From Kocuria sp. (GTDB lineage: Bacteria; Actinomycetota; Actinomycetes; Actinomycetales; Micrococcaceae), in assembly GCF_030538595.1 (NCBI RefSeq), contig NZ_JAUNTS010000006.1, positions 114,929 through 178,928 on the forward strand: a DNA stretch of 64,000 nt, given 5' to 3'. The translations under genes and the position numbers were made by a program. The notes beneath the pieces are model-generated. The model was not told the DNA's origin. It did no database searches and worked only from the letters and a program-made list of their open reading frames with translations. Shown here piece after piece: positions 47,885-56,450 of this stretch (position 1 is its first letter; every line of letters starts with the position of its first letter).

Positions 47885-49095
47885 TATTCCACTCTCACCT
47901 TTGCCCGGATGTCCTCTGCCACAGCCTCGGCAACCGAGCTCGCTTCCTGACAACTGTCGCCGTGCGTGACAACGAGCGCCATACCATCGATGGAGGACCC
48001 AGGCGATATCAGCGTGTCGCCCACTTCCACGCGTAGCTCGATGGAGTCCAGCCCGTCTCGGCTGGAAAACAGCGTGGGATCAATCTCGAGGACACGCCCC
48101 GGGCGGGGAGGCACAAGACAGTATGCGTGCGGGCGGAAGGGCGCGTCGGGGAGTCCCCCCAGGGACATTCCGACGCCGAACGCCTCCCGTACGTACCATT
48201 CGACGGGATCGGTTCCAAAGCCGCGCGACACAAGCTCACGCACCTTCGCGCCTCCGATCCGGGCGCCAATCTCGTTCAAAAGATAGTGACCATCAGGCGA
48301 CCTGAAGGCCTCGGCGTGGAAGATCATGCGGTCGTGTGATGGGAGGGCGGCAACCGTATCACGGACAAGTCCTTGGAGGACGGGCACCCGCTCATCGTCG
48401 GTGTCGAGCTGGCTGGCGATCAGCAACTGGCCGGACTCGAAGCCCAAACACGACGACGTTCCGGAAGGCCAGCAGATGTGCATCGCGCCGTTCATCGAAA
48501 TACCGTCAATATTGAACATCTCGTTATCGATGAACTCTTCGGCCAAAAGGTAGGCGGGATCGTCACCCTTCAGAGCCCCAACGCTCCTGCAGTACTCCTC
48601 CAGGTCCGTTCCCGTCCTCAGCACTGTGACCCCGATTGAGGAGGCCCCGAGCCGGGGCTTGACAACCACCGGGCCTTGGATGTCTCGCCAGAACGCAAGC
48701 AACTCCGTGAACTCGTTCACGGGTGCGAACCGCGCGACGGGAATGCCCGCGTCGTGCAGGACCTCCTTCATTAGCAGCTTGTCGCGGTAAGGTAATGTCT
48801 GTGCCAAGGTGGGGCCAGTCATATCGTTCGCATCGCGCAGCCGCGCGGCCCGCAGGAGGTCGAACTCAGAGAGGGCCACTAAGGCATTACAGCCATGCTG
48901 GTGAATGAGGCGCTCCAGGATCAGACACGTCCTCGCCGACATGTAGTCATCCACCACCGCGACGTCCCGGTATGCAGACAGATCTAAAGGGTGTGACAAG
49001 GCGTCACGAGACGTCACCATGACGACGTCATCATCGACCCACGTGGGGTAGTCCACCAGCGCAAGGGGGAATCGGTTGAGGACAGCTGTTGTCAT
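47884..49095 (-). CDS. ATP-grasp ligase B
   Basis: 403 residues. RDKLLMKEVLHDAGIPVARF leads into PVVVKPRLGASSIGVTVL, then LAEEFIDNEMFNIDGIS and YLLNEIGARIGGAKVREL. The EIGAR form of the metal motif is typical of a subfamily of carboxylate-amine ligases. Expected to activate a carboxylate as acyl phosphate and join it to an amine or hydroxyl. Start 49095 overlaps the stop of ligase A; the two may act in sequence on the same product. Confidence 0.83.
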   Translation of the reverse strand: MTTAVLNRFPLALVDYPTWVDDDVVMVTSRDALSHPLDLSAYRDVAVVDDYMSARTCLILERLIHQHGCNALVALSEFDLLRAARLRDANDMTGPTLAQTLPYRDKLLMKEVLHDAGIPVARFAPVNEFTELLAFWRDIQGPVVVKPRLGASSIGVTVLRTGTDLEEYCRSVGALKGDDPAYLLAEEFIDNEMFNIDGISMNGAMHICWPSGTSSCLGFESGQLLIASQLDTDDERVPVLQGLVRDTVAALPSHDRMIFHAEAFRSPDGHYLLNEIGARIGGAKVRELVSRGFGTDPVEWYVREAFGVGMSLGGLPDAPFRPHAYCLVPPRPGRVLEIDPTLFSSRDGLDSIELRVEVGDTLISPGSSIDGMALVVTHGDSCQEASSVAEAVAEDIRAKVRVE

Positions 49096-50351
49096 TGCCC
49101 GTCTCCTTCAGCAGCGGTCCACGAAAGGTCCAGCAACCCCAGGGCCTCTTGCGCACGAAGCCGGGCCTCGGTTGCGTCCTCTCCTGTGGCGATGCACCAG
49201 GCGACGCGATCCTGGTTGGAATCGTTGAGTCGGTGCTCCTGCCCCTGTGCGATCCGCACGTGTACCTCGCGGACTCCCGGAACGGCGTGCGCCCGGTCCT
49301 CTCCTCCGACGCGATCGAGGCGACCTCCCGGCCCTTGACGGAAGCAGATCATCGCAGTGCGCGCCCCACAACACGGTGCGCGGTCAACTTCCCGCCCGAG
49401 GGCGGCGCAGATCTGTTCTTGCACTAGATCACGCCCCGTCACCAGCCGAACGAGCTCGGGGATGCGGTCCCCGGCCACCCGGGCATTGACCTCGATGACG
49501 ACGATACGGCCTGAGTCCTCTCGACGCACCTCCACATGCGCCGGACCCCATCCGAGGCCGATCATCTTGCAGGTCGCTTCTGCAGCGGAAGCCAATGCCG
49601 CGTGGATGCCGTCGTGGATCGGTGCCGGCACTGTGTGGGCAATCTCAATGACGGTGCCTGCGGCCAACTCCTTGCCCGTGACCGCCACGGCTTGGCCATG
49701 CATCAGCTCGACCGAGTACTCCCGGCCCTCTATGAACTCCTCGACCACGACCTCAGGTGTGACAGGAACTCCGAGATAGGACTCCTGGTGGAGGACAGCA
49801 GCGGCAGCTTCAGCCGCTTCCTCGGGGGTTTCGCACCGGCGGACAAGCACGCTACCGGTGAGATTGGTCGGCTTGACGACGACCGGCCTCCCCATGTCTC
49901 GGGCAGTCTGGGCGGCTTCTTCGGGTGTTCCGCATCTCGCGTATCGGAGGGACAGGTTGGTACATCTCAGGGTGTCCCGTTGATCCGCCTTGTTGCGGCA
50001 CACCCTGACCGCCTCCGGGTTAGGACCGGGGAGGCCCAGCTCGTCAGCGAGCTCCGCAGCCTGCGCCGCGTAGTACTCGTAGAAGCTGAGCACTGCGGCT
50101 GGCTCGCCGTCGACTTCGGTGCAGATCGTTGCGCGCATGGCCGCCACACTCTGCGTGTCCGTGCGCACGACGCGAACGTCGTGTTTGTCAAGCTGATCAC
50201 GCAGATACTCAGGCATCGCGTCAGGGTTATGGGCGAGCAACAGGGTACGGAACCCCAAATGGTCCAGGAAGCGTGCCGCATCCGCGCCCGCCCCGGTCAC
50301 GGGGGACTCAACCATAATGGCGACTGCGCCGGACAGGCGGCCCCCATTCAT
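49092..50351 (-). CDS. ATP-grasp ligase A
   Basis: 419 residues. CRNKADQRDTLRCTNLSLRYAR, PVVVKPTNLTGSVLV, VVEEFIEGREYSVELM and a complete Glu-x-Asn-x-Arg motif (VIEVNARVAGDRIPEL) make this the most canonical ligase of the three. In clusters for amino acid conjugates of phosphonates, one ligase couples the first amino acid and another extends it. Start 50351 overlaps the FAD protein stop (ATGA). Confidence 0.85.
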   Translation of the reverse strand: MNGGRLSGAVAIMVESPVTGAGADAARFLDHLGFRTLLLAHNPDAMPEYLRDQLDKHDVRVVRTDTQSVAAMRATICTEVDGEPAAVLSFYEYYAAQAAELADELGLPGPNPEAVRVCRNKADQRDTLRCTNLSLRYARCGTPEEAAQTARDMGRPVVVKPTNLTGSVLVRRCETPEEAAEAAAAVLHQESYLGVPVTPEVVVEEFIEGREYSVELMHGQAVAVTGKELAAGTVIEIAHTVPAPIHDGIHAALASAAEATCKMIGLGWGPAHVEVRREDSGRIVVIEVNARVAGDRIPELVRLVTGRDLVQEQICAALGREVDRAPCCGARTAMICFRQGPGGRLDRVGGEDRAHAVPGVREVHVRIAQGQEHRLNDSNQDRVAWCIATGEDATEARLRAQEALGLLDLSWTAAEGDGQ

Positions 50352-52543
50352 CGGGGAACCGCCGTGTCTGAGGCAGTGAGGAGGCCCTCGGCGTCCAGCT
50401 TGGCCACCCAGGTGAGGATGTCCTGCATCACGTGGTGGTTCTGCTCGGGCCGTAGCGCGCCGAGCTGGAAAAACACCACTCCCTCGCTAGGCGGCCCGAG
50501 CACGGTAATTCGGGAGTCGACCTTGCCCGAGGCCCCACGTGGGCTGAATGACTCGTCAAGGTCAAGGCCGCCGGGGACAAAGATTTCGGATAGCCCTTCC
50601 CCACCGACGTTCTCCCAGAGGCGGACCACGCCCCTATTCAACAGGTTACGGTACAGCACCGCAGTGTCCAGACGCGGATCGAAGGCATGGACAGTGGCGT
50701 CCACGAGCACTCCGGCGTGTCCTTCGTACCCCGTGAGCGGGCCGCTAATCATGTACCCCTTGTCGTCGAGCCGAACGCTCCCTCCTGGGCCGACCCCCAC
50801 ATCCAGGAGGCCGCATTCCGCGACCGCGCGAATCTTTGCCATGACCTCACGAGCGGCACCATTGGCGAGTCGGTTGTGATGGCGCATGTAGACCTCAAGG
50901 AAGCGCCGATGGGAACTAGGGGTGAGACCGCCTCGGTCTACCGCGTGCGCCAGAACGTCGCGCAGATCTCGCCACACCCCGTCGGCCGCTGCTTTAGCCG
51001 GATGGGCTAGGTTACCGCGCGCGGCAGCTGTGTCATCCTGTCCGAAGAATTCGAGCATGGCAGCGCGGTAGCGCTCGGGTGTATCGCAGGCGCTGCCTGG
51101 GATCGGCCGGATGGTGCGGTCCCAGTCGAAGGGACTCTCTAAGGCCCGGGGCGCCAGGCCGAACGGGGACTCGGACGTTAGGTAGCGGCGGGGTTGCTCT
51201 GCCGCTACGACGGTGCCCACGGGAGCACGAGCTGCCTTGCCCCATACGCAATGCACGAAGGATGCGGCGGCGAGGCCGAAATCCCACCCGTTCGCCTGCA
51301 CGCGGCATTCTTCCAGGGATATGGTGCCGTCCAGGCGCTGGTCAATCAGTGCAGCGATACGGGCGATCTCTTCTTGGAGTTGCTTCTGGGCAATCTCGGC
51401 GCTCGCCGGTGCCTGGGCGATCGAGGCGCTGAGGAACGCCGACACCGACTCCTCAACGGTTTGCCGTAAATAGCCCCTCGTGTCCCCCCCGAACAGTGTG
51501 GTTGCGTGTAGCAACGCCATCTCCAGAAGAACCAACGGAAAAATGTCTCGCTCAAAATCGACCTGTGTGCCTTCACGCCCGGGCTCCCCGCGGTGTGCAC
51601 GGATGATGTCCACTGCTTGCTTTGTGAGGAACACACCTCGGTGCTCGTAAAGCGCGAGGTCAACCTGTTTATGATTGTCGGGTCGCGCAAAAGTAAATAA
51701 CCCTGAGCCTGAGAAGGGAATGATTCGGGACGGTTCATCTCCCGATGGGACGTACTTCACCTCGGAACCCTCCGTGATGAAGGTCCCGCCCCTACCTTCC
51801 GTGAGATACAGGACTATATCGATGGCTGTCAGGCCCATACCTTCGCATGCCACAACGCTCCCCGCAGGCGCAGCTTCCACGGTGAGCCCACGTTCCAGTG
51901 GATAGGCGCTCCCGATGTATTCGACGCCTGCTCGCTTCGCATGCTCAGCCTTGCCGTGACGACGCTTGTCGAGTTGGGGGTCGTTCCACGAGTGCCCCGT
52001 GACTAAGAGGACCTGATCGACGTCTCCCACCGAGGAACTATCGCCACACAGCAACTCAATCCGCGCGCTGGAAGTGTCGATGTCCACCACTTCCAGGGGA
52101 TGCAAAACGACCTTCACGCCTGCCTTCCGCAGGAGACCCACATACGCATAGAAGTGATGCCGCAAAGCTTCCCCATGCACATACCGTTTCGGCCAATCCG
52201 CGGCCCCAACGGAATAGCGCTGATCATGAGTCTCTGCGTATCTTTGCCCGCACCACTGCGCGAGGTTTAGTCGGTACTCGGGTTCCAGTAGGGGATTTGC
52301 CCCCTTGATCGTCTCGTCGGCGGCGAAAGATACCTGCCCGGCAATACGATTAAGGAAACTTACCTGGGACTGTCGCGCACTGTGGACTTCGCCGTCGCCG
52401 AAGTTTCCACCCTTATCGAAGACATGAATCAGCAGCGGCTTGGTCAACCGGCCCGCAGACGCCAGGGCCGCCAACCGTTCCATCGAATAGACGGCACTTG
52501 GACCAGCCCCCACAATGGCAAGGACATAGTGAGACTCACTCAT
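50348..52543 (-). CDS. FAD/NAD(P)-binding protein (NAD_binding_9 type)
   Basis: About 731 residues. An N-terminal Rossmann motif LAIVGAGPSAVYSMERLAAL and VSFLNRIAGQVSFA, a middle LLVTGHSWNDPQLDKRR and VVACEGMGLTAIDIVLYLTEG, match the large FAD-NAD(P)-binding family related to COG4529. A long C-terminal half has no motif I know. Members are suspected monooxygenases or oxidases, mostly uncharacterised. It might hydroxylate or oxidise the amino acid or phosphonate part. A GTG at 52552 has a better-spaced AGGAGG and is a possible start. It overlaps the aminotransferase gene. Confidence 0.78.
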   Translation of the reverse strand: MSESHYVLAIVGAGPSAVYSMERLAALASAGRLTKPLLIHVFDKGGNFGDGEVHSARQSQVSFLNRIAGQVSFAADETIKGANPLLEPEYRLNLAQWCGQRYAETHDQRYSVGAADWPKRYVHGEALRHHFYAYVGLLRKAGVKVVLHPLEVVDIDTSSARIELLCGDSSSVGDVDQVLLVTGHSWNDPQLDKRRHGKAEHAKRAGVEYIGSAYPLERGLTVEAAPAGSVVACEGMGLTAIDIVLYLTEGRGGTFITEGSEVKYVPSGDEPSRIIPFSGSGLFTFARPDNHKQVDLALYEHRGVFLTKQAVDIIRAHRGEPGREGTQVDFERDIFPLVLLEMALLHATTLFGGDTRGYLRQTVEESVSAFLSASIAQAPASAEIAQKQLQEEIARIAALIDQRLDGTISLEECRVQANGWDFGLAAASFVHCVWGKAARAPVGTVVAAEQPRRYLTSESPFGLAPRALESPFDWDRTIRPIPGSACDTPERYRAAMLEFFGQDDTAAARGNLAHPAKAAADGVWRDLRDVLAHAVDRGGLTPSSHRRFLEVYMRHHNRLANGAAREVMAKIRAVAECGLLDVGVGPGGSVRLDDKGYMISGPLTGYEGHAGVLVDATVHAFDPRLDTAVLYRNLLNRGVVRLWENVGGEGLSEIFVPGGLDLDESFSPRGASGKVDSRITVLGPPSEGVVFFQLGALRPEQNHHVMQDILTWVAKLDAEGLLTASDTAVPR

Positions 52544-53645
52544 TGCTTGCACTGGTCGCACCTCCTTGTGGAACCAGCACAGCTGTCATGGCGTGAAGCA
52601 ATCCCTCAACGTGACTCTCTTTGAGCTGCCCCATCGTCGCAATACGAACGACATTGCCCATCCGGGGCGGACAATGGTAAATAATGTAACCGCGGTCCCG
52701 CATCTGGTCGTGGAACGCTGAAAACGGCATGGACTCCGGCAAATGGAACACGCTCGTGCAACACGACAAATCACCGTCGCTCACGAATGACTTCATGCCC
52801 AATTCCTGCATCCGCTCGCGGATCCGAGCGGTGCTACGGCTGTAGCGCTCGCGTCTCCCGATAACACCCTCAGCGAGGAGGACATCGAGCGCACATTCCC
52901 ACGCGGCGAGCACTTGCACCGCGGGAGTGAAAGCGGGCTCTTGCCGACCCACCTGCGCGGAAAAATTGGCGTGCAAGTCCAGATAGAGCCCCGCGTTGCT
53001 GCCCTCGGCCGACTCGAGGAGCGCGGTCTTCGCGCACACGAAGCTCATGCCCGGCAAGCCCTCAAGGCACTTATTCGAAGAACCGACCAGCCAGTCGACA
53101 CCCATCGCGCGAACGTCGATCTCCTCCGCGCCCACGCTGCTCACAGCGTCGACGATGACATCACACCCGTACCGGTGGGCGATAGCCGCGACCTCGGCAA
53201 GTGGATTCAGCATGCTCGTGCTTGTCTCATGGTGCACCATCAACACGTGGCTGAACGTACGAGCCTTCAGCACACGCTCGATCTCAATAAGATCAAAGGT
53301 CTGGCCCCAACCCATGCGGAGCCACTCATGATCGATAGCGCGCGAGGCCACGATCTGCCGCAGACGCTCTCCATAATTGCCGTTGTCCAGAACGAGTGCC
53401 GTTCCTAAGGGGGGCACAGCTGTAGCGATAGCCGCCTCAAGGGCGCATGTTCCAGAGCCGGTAAGTAGGATCGCGTCGTGCGTCCCGTCCCCGTTGCAGA
53501 TCTCCACCAGCTTCTCCCTCACCCTGGTCAAGCGGGAGAGGGTCTCCATCTCCCGATGACAGAGATCTCCGGTATTGAGTGCTTCCCACACAGAAGGGTG
53601 AACCCGAACGGGCCCCGGGTTGAAGAGAAGAGCAGAGTCGTTCAT
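52536..53645 (-). CDS. PhnW-like class V aminotransferase
   Basis: 369-residue PLP enzyme close to 2-aminoethylphosphonate:pyruvate aminotransferase. LFNPGPVRVHPSVWEAL, LCHREMETLSRL, ILLTGSGTCALEAAI and the PLP lysine in VGSSNKCLEGLPGMSFV are the PhnW blocks. With PEP mutase next door and no decarboxylase, the substrate could be phosphonopyruvate (giving phosphonoalanine) or phosphonolactaldehyde (giving 3-amino-2-hydroxypropylphosphonate), rather than phosphonoacetaldehyde. ATG 53645 overlaps the pepM stop (ATGA). Confidence 0.85.
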   Translation of the reverse strand: MNDSALLFNPGPVRVHPSVWEALNTGDLCHREMETLSRLTRVREKLVEICNGDGTHDAILLTGSGTCALEAAIATAVPPLGTALVLDNGNYGERLRQIVASRAIDHEWLRMGWGQTFDLIEIERVLKARTFSHVLMVHHETSTSMLNPLAEVAAIAHRYGCDVIVDAVSSVGAEEIDVRAMGVDWLVGSSNKCLEGLPGMSFVCAKTALLESAEGSNAGLYLDLHANFSAQVGRQEPAFTPAVQVLAAWECALDVLLAEGVIGRRERYSRSTARIRERMQELGMKSFVSDGDLSCCTSVFHLPESMPFSAFHDQMRDRGYIIYHCPPRMGNVVRIATMGQLKESHVEGLLHAMTAVLVPQGGATSASNE

Positions 53646-54583
53646 GCGGAGGTCCTGTTGTTGGTGGGCACTGACCTTTCGACAGAGCCTTCCATGCACG
53701 ACTCGACGAACCCCACAAGCCGTCGTTCCGCCTCGTCCATCTCGGGGTAAGCGTAGTGCTCGAAAATCTCCTGCACCTGGATCATTTCCGGGAGACTAAC
53801 CAAGCTGCGATTCTTGCTGAGGTGACAGGCAACCTTTTCCATCGCCTTGTAGGCAGCCCGCAATGACTGATTGGCCCAGATCACCATGGAGACCCCGAGT
53901 TCCTCGAAGGCCTGGGGATCAAGATCACGTCCGTAAGTTGTCGGCGCAATGACGAGTGGAGCGCAACGATCCCACCGACGACAAAACTCGGCAATCTCGT
54001 TAACTTCCTCTTGCCGAGAATGAATGAACAGCGCGTTCGCGCCAGCGGCAATGTAGGCACGGCCACGCTCAAGGGCTTCATCCACACCCGCACCCGCGAT
54101 GAGGCTCTCCGTACGAGCTACAATCATAAAGTCGTCTTCCACCACCTCCCGGGCGGCGGCAATCTTAACCATGAACTCTCGCGTCTCGATGAGATCTGGG
54201 GCGTCACCGTAGAACGAGTTCATCTTAGGGAACTGCTTGTCCTCGTAACACACACCTTGCGCGCCGGACTCCTGCGCGTGCCGGGCAAAAACCCGCGCTG
54301 AATTGTAATTTCCGTGCCCGCTATCACCGTCCACAAGGATTGGCAGGTTCGTACACAGGCTAATGGAACGCACCCTGTCGAGCATGTTGCTCCAGGAAAT
54401 CTCGTTGGAATCACGCACACCGCACGACGTCGAGATACAGAGCCCTGAAGCCCACAAAACTGGGAAACCTGCGCCCTCGGCGATCCGCGCGGACATCCCG
54501 TCATGGGCTTCCATAGCATAGGTAACATCAGGTTCCTTCAAGAGCCCCTCAAGGCTCATCCTGGTCGCTTCATATCGCGGCAT
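53642..54583 (-). CDS. pepM: Phosphoenolpyruvate phosphomutase
   Basis: 313-residue isocitrate-lyase-superfamily enzyme that rearranges PEP to phosphonopyruvate, the entry step of nearly all phosphonate biosynthesis. The diagnostic motif EDK-x5-NS is intact (YEDKQFPKMNSF), with SISLCTNLPILVDGDSGHGN for Mg binding and ARTESLIAGAG. The motif separates it from isocitrate lyase and methylisocitrate lyase relatives. ATG 54583 follows CGGAGA; a longer in-frame reading lacks a site. First gene of the operon, so its promoter should drive the whole cluster. Confidence 0.96.
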   Translation of the reverse strand: MPRYEATRMSLEGLLKEPDVTYAMEAHDGMSARIAEGAGFPVLWASGLCISTSCGVRDSNEISWSNMLDRVRSISLCTNLPILVDGDSGHGNYNSARVFARHAQESGAQGVCYEDKQFPKMNSFYGDAPDLIETREFMVKIAAAREVVEDDFMIVARTESLIAGAGVDEALERGRAYIAAGANALFIHSRQEEVNEIAEFCRRWDRCAPLVIAPTTYGRDLDPQAFEELGVSMVIWANQSLRAAYKAMEKVACHLSKNRSLVSLPEMIQVQEIFEHYAYPEMDEAERRLVGFVESCMEGSVERSVPTNNRTSA

Positions 54584-54907
54584 CTTGTGATTTCTCCGAT
54601 CTCCATTGACCAGCCTCTGACTAGCCAATACAAACGAACCTCCAAAGAGCATCAACAGCTGAGGCCTCCTCTGTCAACCCACAGTTTTAGCTTCTAGCCG
54701 CGAGATTGCCCGTCGCCGTTGGCTTTCGGCCTCAAGTGGGGCAGGACGAAGGCGTCCAGGCCGGACTGGGTTACTCCTGGGGCTGTCGAAGTGGTCGGTA
54801 ACATTCCGGCTCATGAGCTTAATAATCGGTCCAGGCTCCCAAAGGGACTGCTGCGCGAAGAGGCGACAAATTGACCTGCTCCACGAAGCTGATTCCAGTT
54901 CTGGTCG
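54584..54907. promoter_or_regulatory. Upstream region of the phosphonate operon
   Basis: No gene is visible in these 324 bases. On the minus strand TTGACA (54672-54677) could be a -35, with GATGCT (54648-54653) as -10 at 18 bp, reading toward pepM; the -10 match is weak. A GAGGCCTC palindrome (54661-54668) lies in the spacer. The remainder up to the IS3 fragment shows nothing I recognise. Confidence 0.35.
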
Positions 54908-55171
54908 CTAACTCACGGCGGGGATGTTGTTGACGATGAGTGTCTGGTGCTCGGTCGGGGCGAGGTAGCCGAGGGCGGAATGTCGGCGCTGGCGGTTGTG
55001 GAAGATCTCGATGTACTCGAAGATCGCGTTGGCGAGTTCGACTCTCATCTTCCGCTTTAGCAGTTCGATCTGCATCGATGACCAGAAGCTTTCCATCAGC
55101 GCGTTATCGAGCCCGTCGCCGACTGTCCCGAACATGGCCAGCACCCGGCAAGAGATCATCACATGGTTCAT
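54908..55171 (-). pseudogene. IS3-family transposase C-terminal fragment
   Basis: 87 codons matching only the end of an IS3 integrase-core transposase: VGDGLDNALMESFWSSMQIELL, then RVELANAIFEYIEIFHNRQRRHSALGYLAP, with the catalytic Glu region (MESFW). A few residues usually found between ELL-K and RVELAN are missing. The 5' four-fifths of the gene is absent. It differs in sequence from the IS3 remnant at 37181. It marks the right edge of the phosphonate island. Confidence 0.8.
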
Positions 55172-55223
55172 GACGGCCCTTAGAAGAACACTTCACCGTC
55201 CACCGCTCAGTAGCCTTCTAGGT

Positions 55224-56444
55224 GTTGTGGGTCATGAGGTTGTCGGATGTGGTGGGTCAGTGAGATGACGAACGGGCTCCTGCCCGCAGGATGGAAATCG
55301 CCAAAGATCCGCCTGCTGCAACAAGGAGCCCGTCCGTGTCCCACGCTATCGCTGTCCACCCCAATTCCGCTCTCACTCCGACGGGCCGGTTGCAGATGGT
55401 CCAGCGCCATCTGCGCGACGGGTCCCCCGATCGCCCACGTCGCCTCTGAATTCCGGGTTTCCTGGGAAACCGTGAGCAAATGGGTCATCCGGTACCAGGA
55501 GCGCGGCGAGGCCGCGTTGGCTGATATCTCCAGCGCTCCGCGGCGCATGCCGACACAGATCTCAGGCCCGGTGGTGGAGAGAATCGAGGCACTACGTCGG
55601 GTGCTGAAGTGGTCTGCTCGCCGGATCCACCACCACCTGACTGGCGGCGGGATCGACCCCCTGCCGGACAGGCACGCCCTGGCCACCGGCGTGATCCACG
55701 ACGCCGTGGTCATCAGCCTGCGCACCGTGGGCCGTTGGCTGCACCGACTAGGCATCAGCCGGCTGCGCCACCTCACCCCAGCCGGCGACACCCTCCGAGG
55801 CACCGACCCCTCAGGTGAGCCCGCAGCGGCTGTTGCGCCACCACAACGGATCGATGCCCGGCACCCCGGGTACATGGTCCACCTGGACGTGAAGAAGCTC
55901 GGCAAGATCCCGGACGGAGGCGGTTGGTGGGCCCACGGCCGCGGGACCAGTCCGGCGCTGGCCGGCAAGCGTGGCAAGGGCGCCAGAGTCGGATACACCT
56001 ACCTGCACTCGGCCGTGGACGGGCACACCCGACTGGCCTACACCGAGTCGCTGGAGGACGAGAGGGCCGAAACCACGGTCGGATTCTGGTACCGGGCCCG
56101 CGCCTTCTTCGCCGCCCACGGGATCGAGATCGACCGGGTCATCACCGACAACGGCAACAACTACCGCTCCAACATCTTCAACGCCGCCGTGACCGGGCTG
56201 GGGCACCGTCACCACCGGATCCCCCCGTACACGCCCAAGCACAACGGCAAGGTCGAGCGCTACAACCGGCTCATGGTCGACGAGGTCCTCTACACCCGCC
56301 CCTACCCCTCAGAGACGGCACGCCGAGAAGCGCTCCAAGTCTGGGTGAACCACTACAACTACCATCGACCCCATACCGCCTGCGACGGATACCCCCCGGC
56401 ATCACAAGCCCCGGCCACTATCAACAACGTCATGGCCTCCTACA
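55224..56444 (+). mobile_element. IS481-family insertion sequence with 6-bp target duplication
   Basis: The ends are imperfect inverted repeats of about 30 bp, both starting TGT: left TGTTGTGGGTCATGAGGTTG, right (reverse complement) TGTAGGAGGCCATGACGTTG. Directly outside both ends is TCTAGG (55218-55223 and 56445-56450), a 6-bp direct repeat fitting the NCTAGN target of IS481. The element is 1221 bp. Its single transposase gene is frameshifted near the N-terminus. The insertion lies in the degraded AraC-type gene. Confidence 0.85.
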
Positions 56445-56449
56445 TCTAG
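55336..56449 (+). pseudogene. IS481-family transposase with one frameshift
   Basis: GTG 55336 (AAGGAG upstream) reads 32 sensible codons (RLQMVQRHLRDGSP), then leaves frame at a run of five C (55429-55433) and would stop at once. One frame over, the protein continues IAHVASEFRVSWETVSKWV (helix-turn-helix) and the DDE integrase core: HLDVKKLGKIP, RVITDNGNNYRS, HNGKVERYNRLM. Four C instead of five would restore it, so this is a one-base slip or an error. The stop codon TAG falls five bases beyond the right end and uses the target duplication. Confidence 0.8.
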
Positions 56450-56450
56450 G

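Noticed and set aside
53642..54583. PEP mutase as an isocitrate or methylisocitrate lyase
   Set aside because: The EDK-x5-NS motif that marks true PEP mutases is intact, and the neighbours are phosphonate enzymes.
37181..55171. The two IS3 remnants as ends of one composite transposon carrying the phosphonate operon
   Set aside because: Their protein sequences belong to different IS3 groups and both are truncated without paired ends, so they do not form a matching pair.
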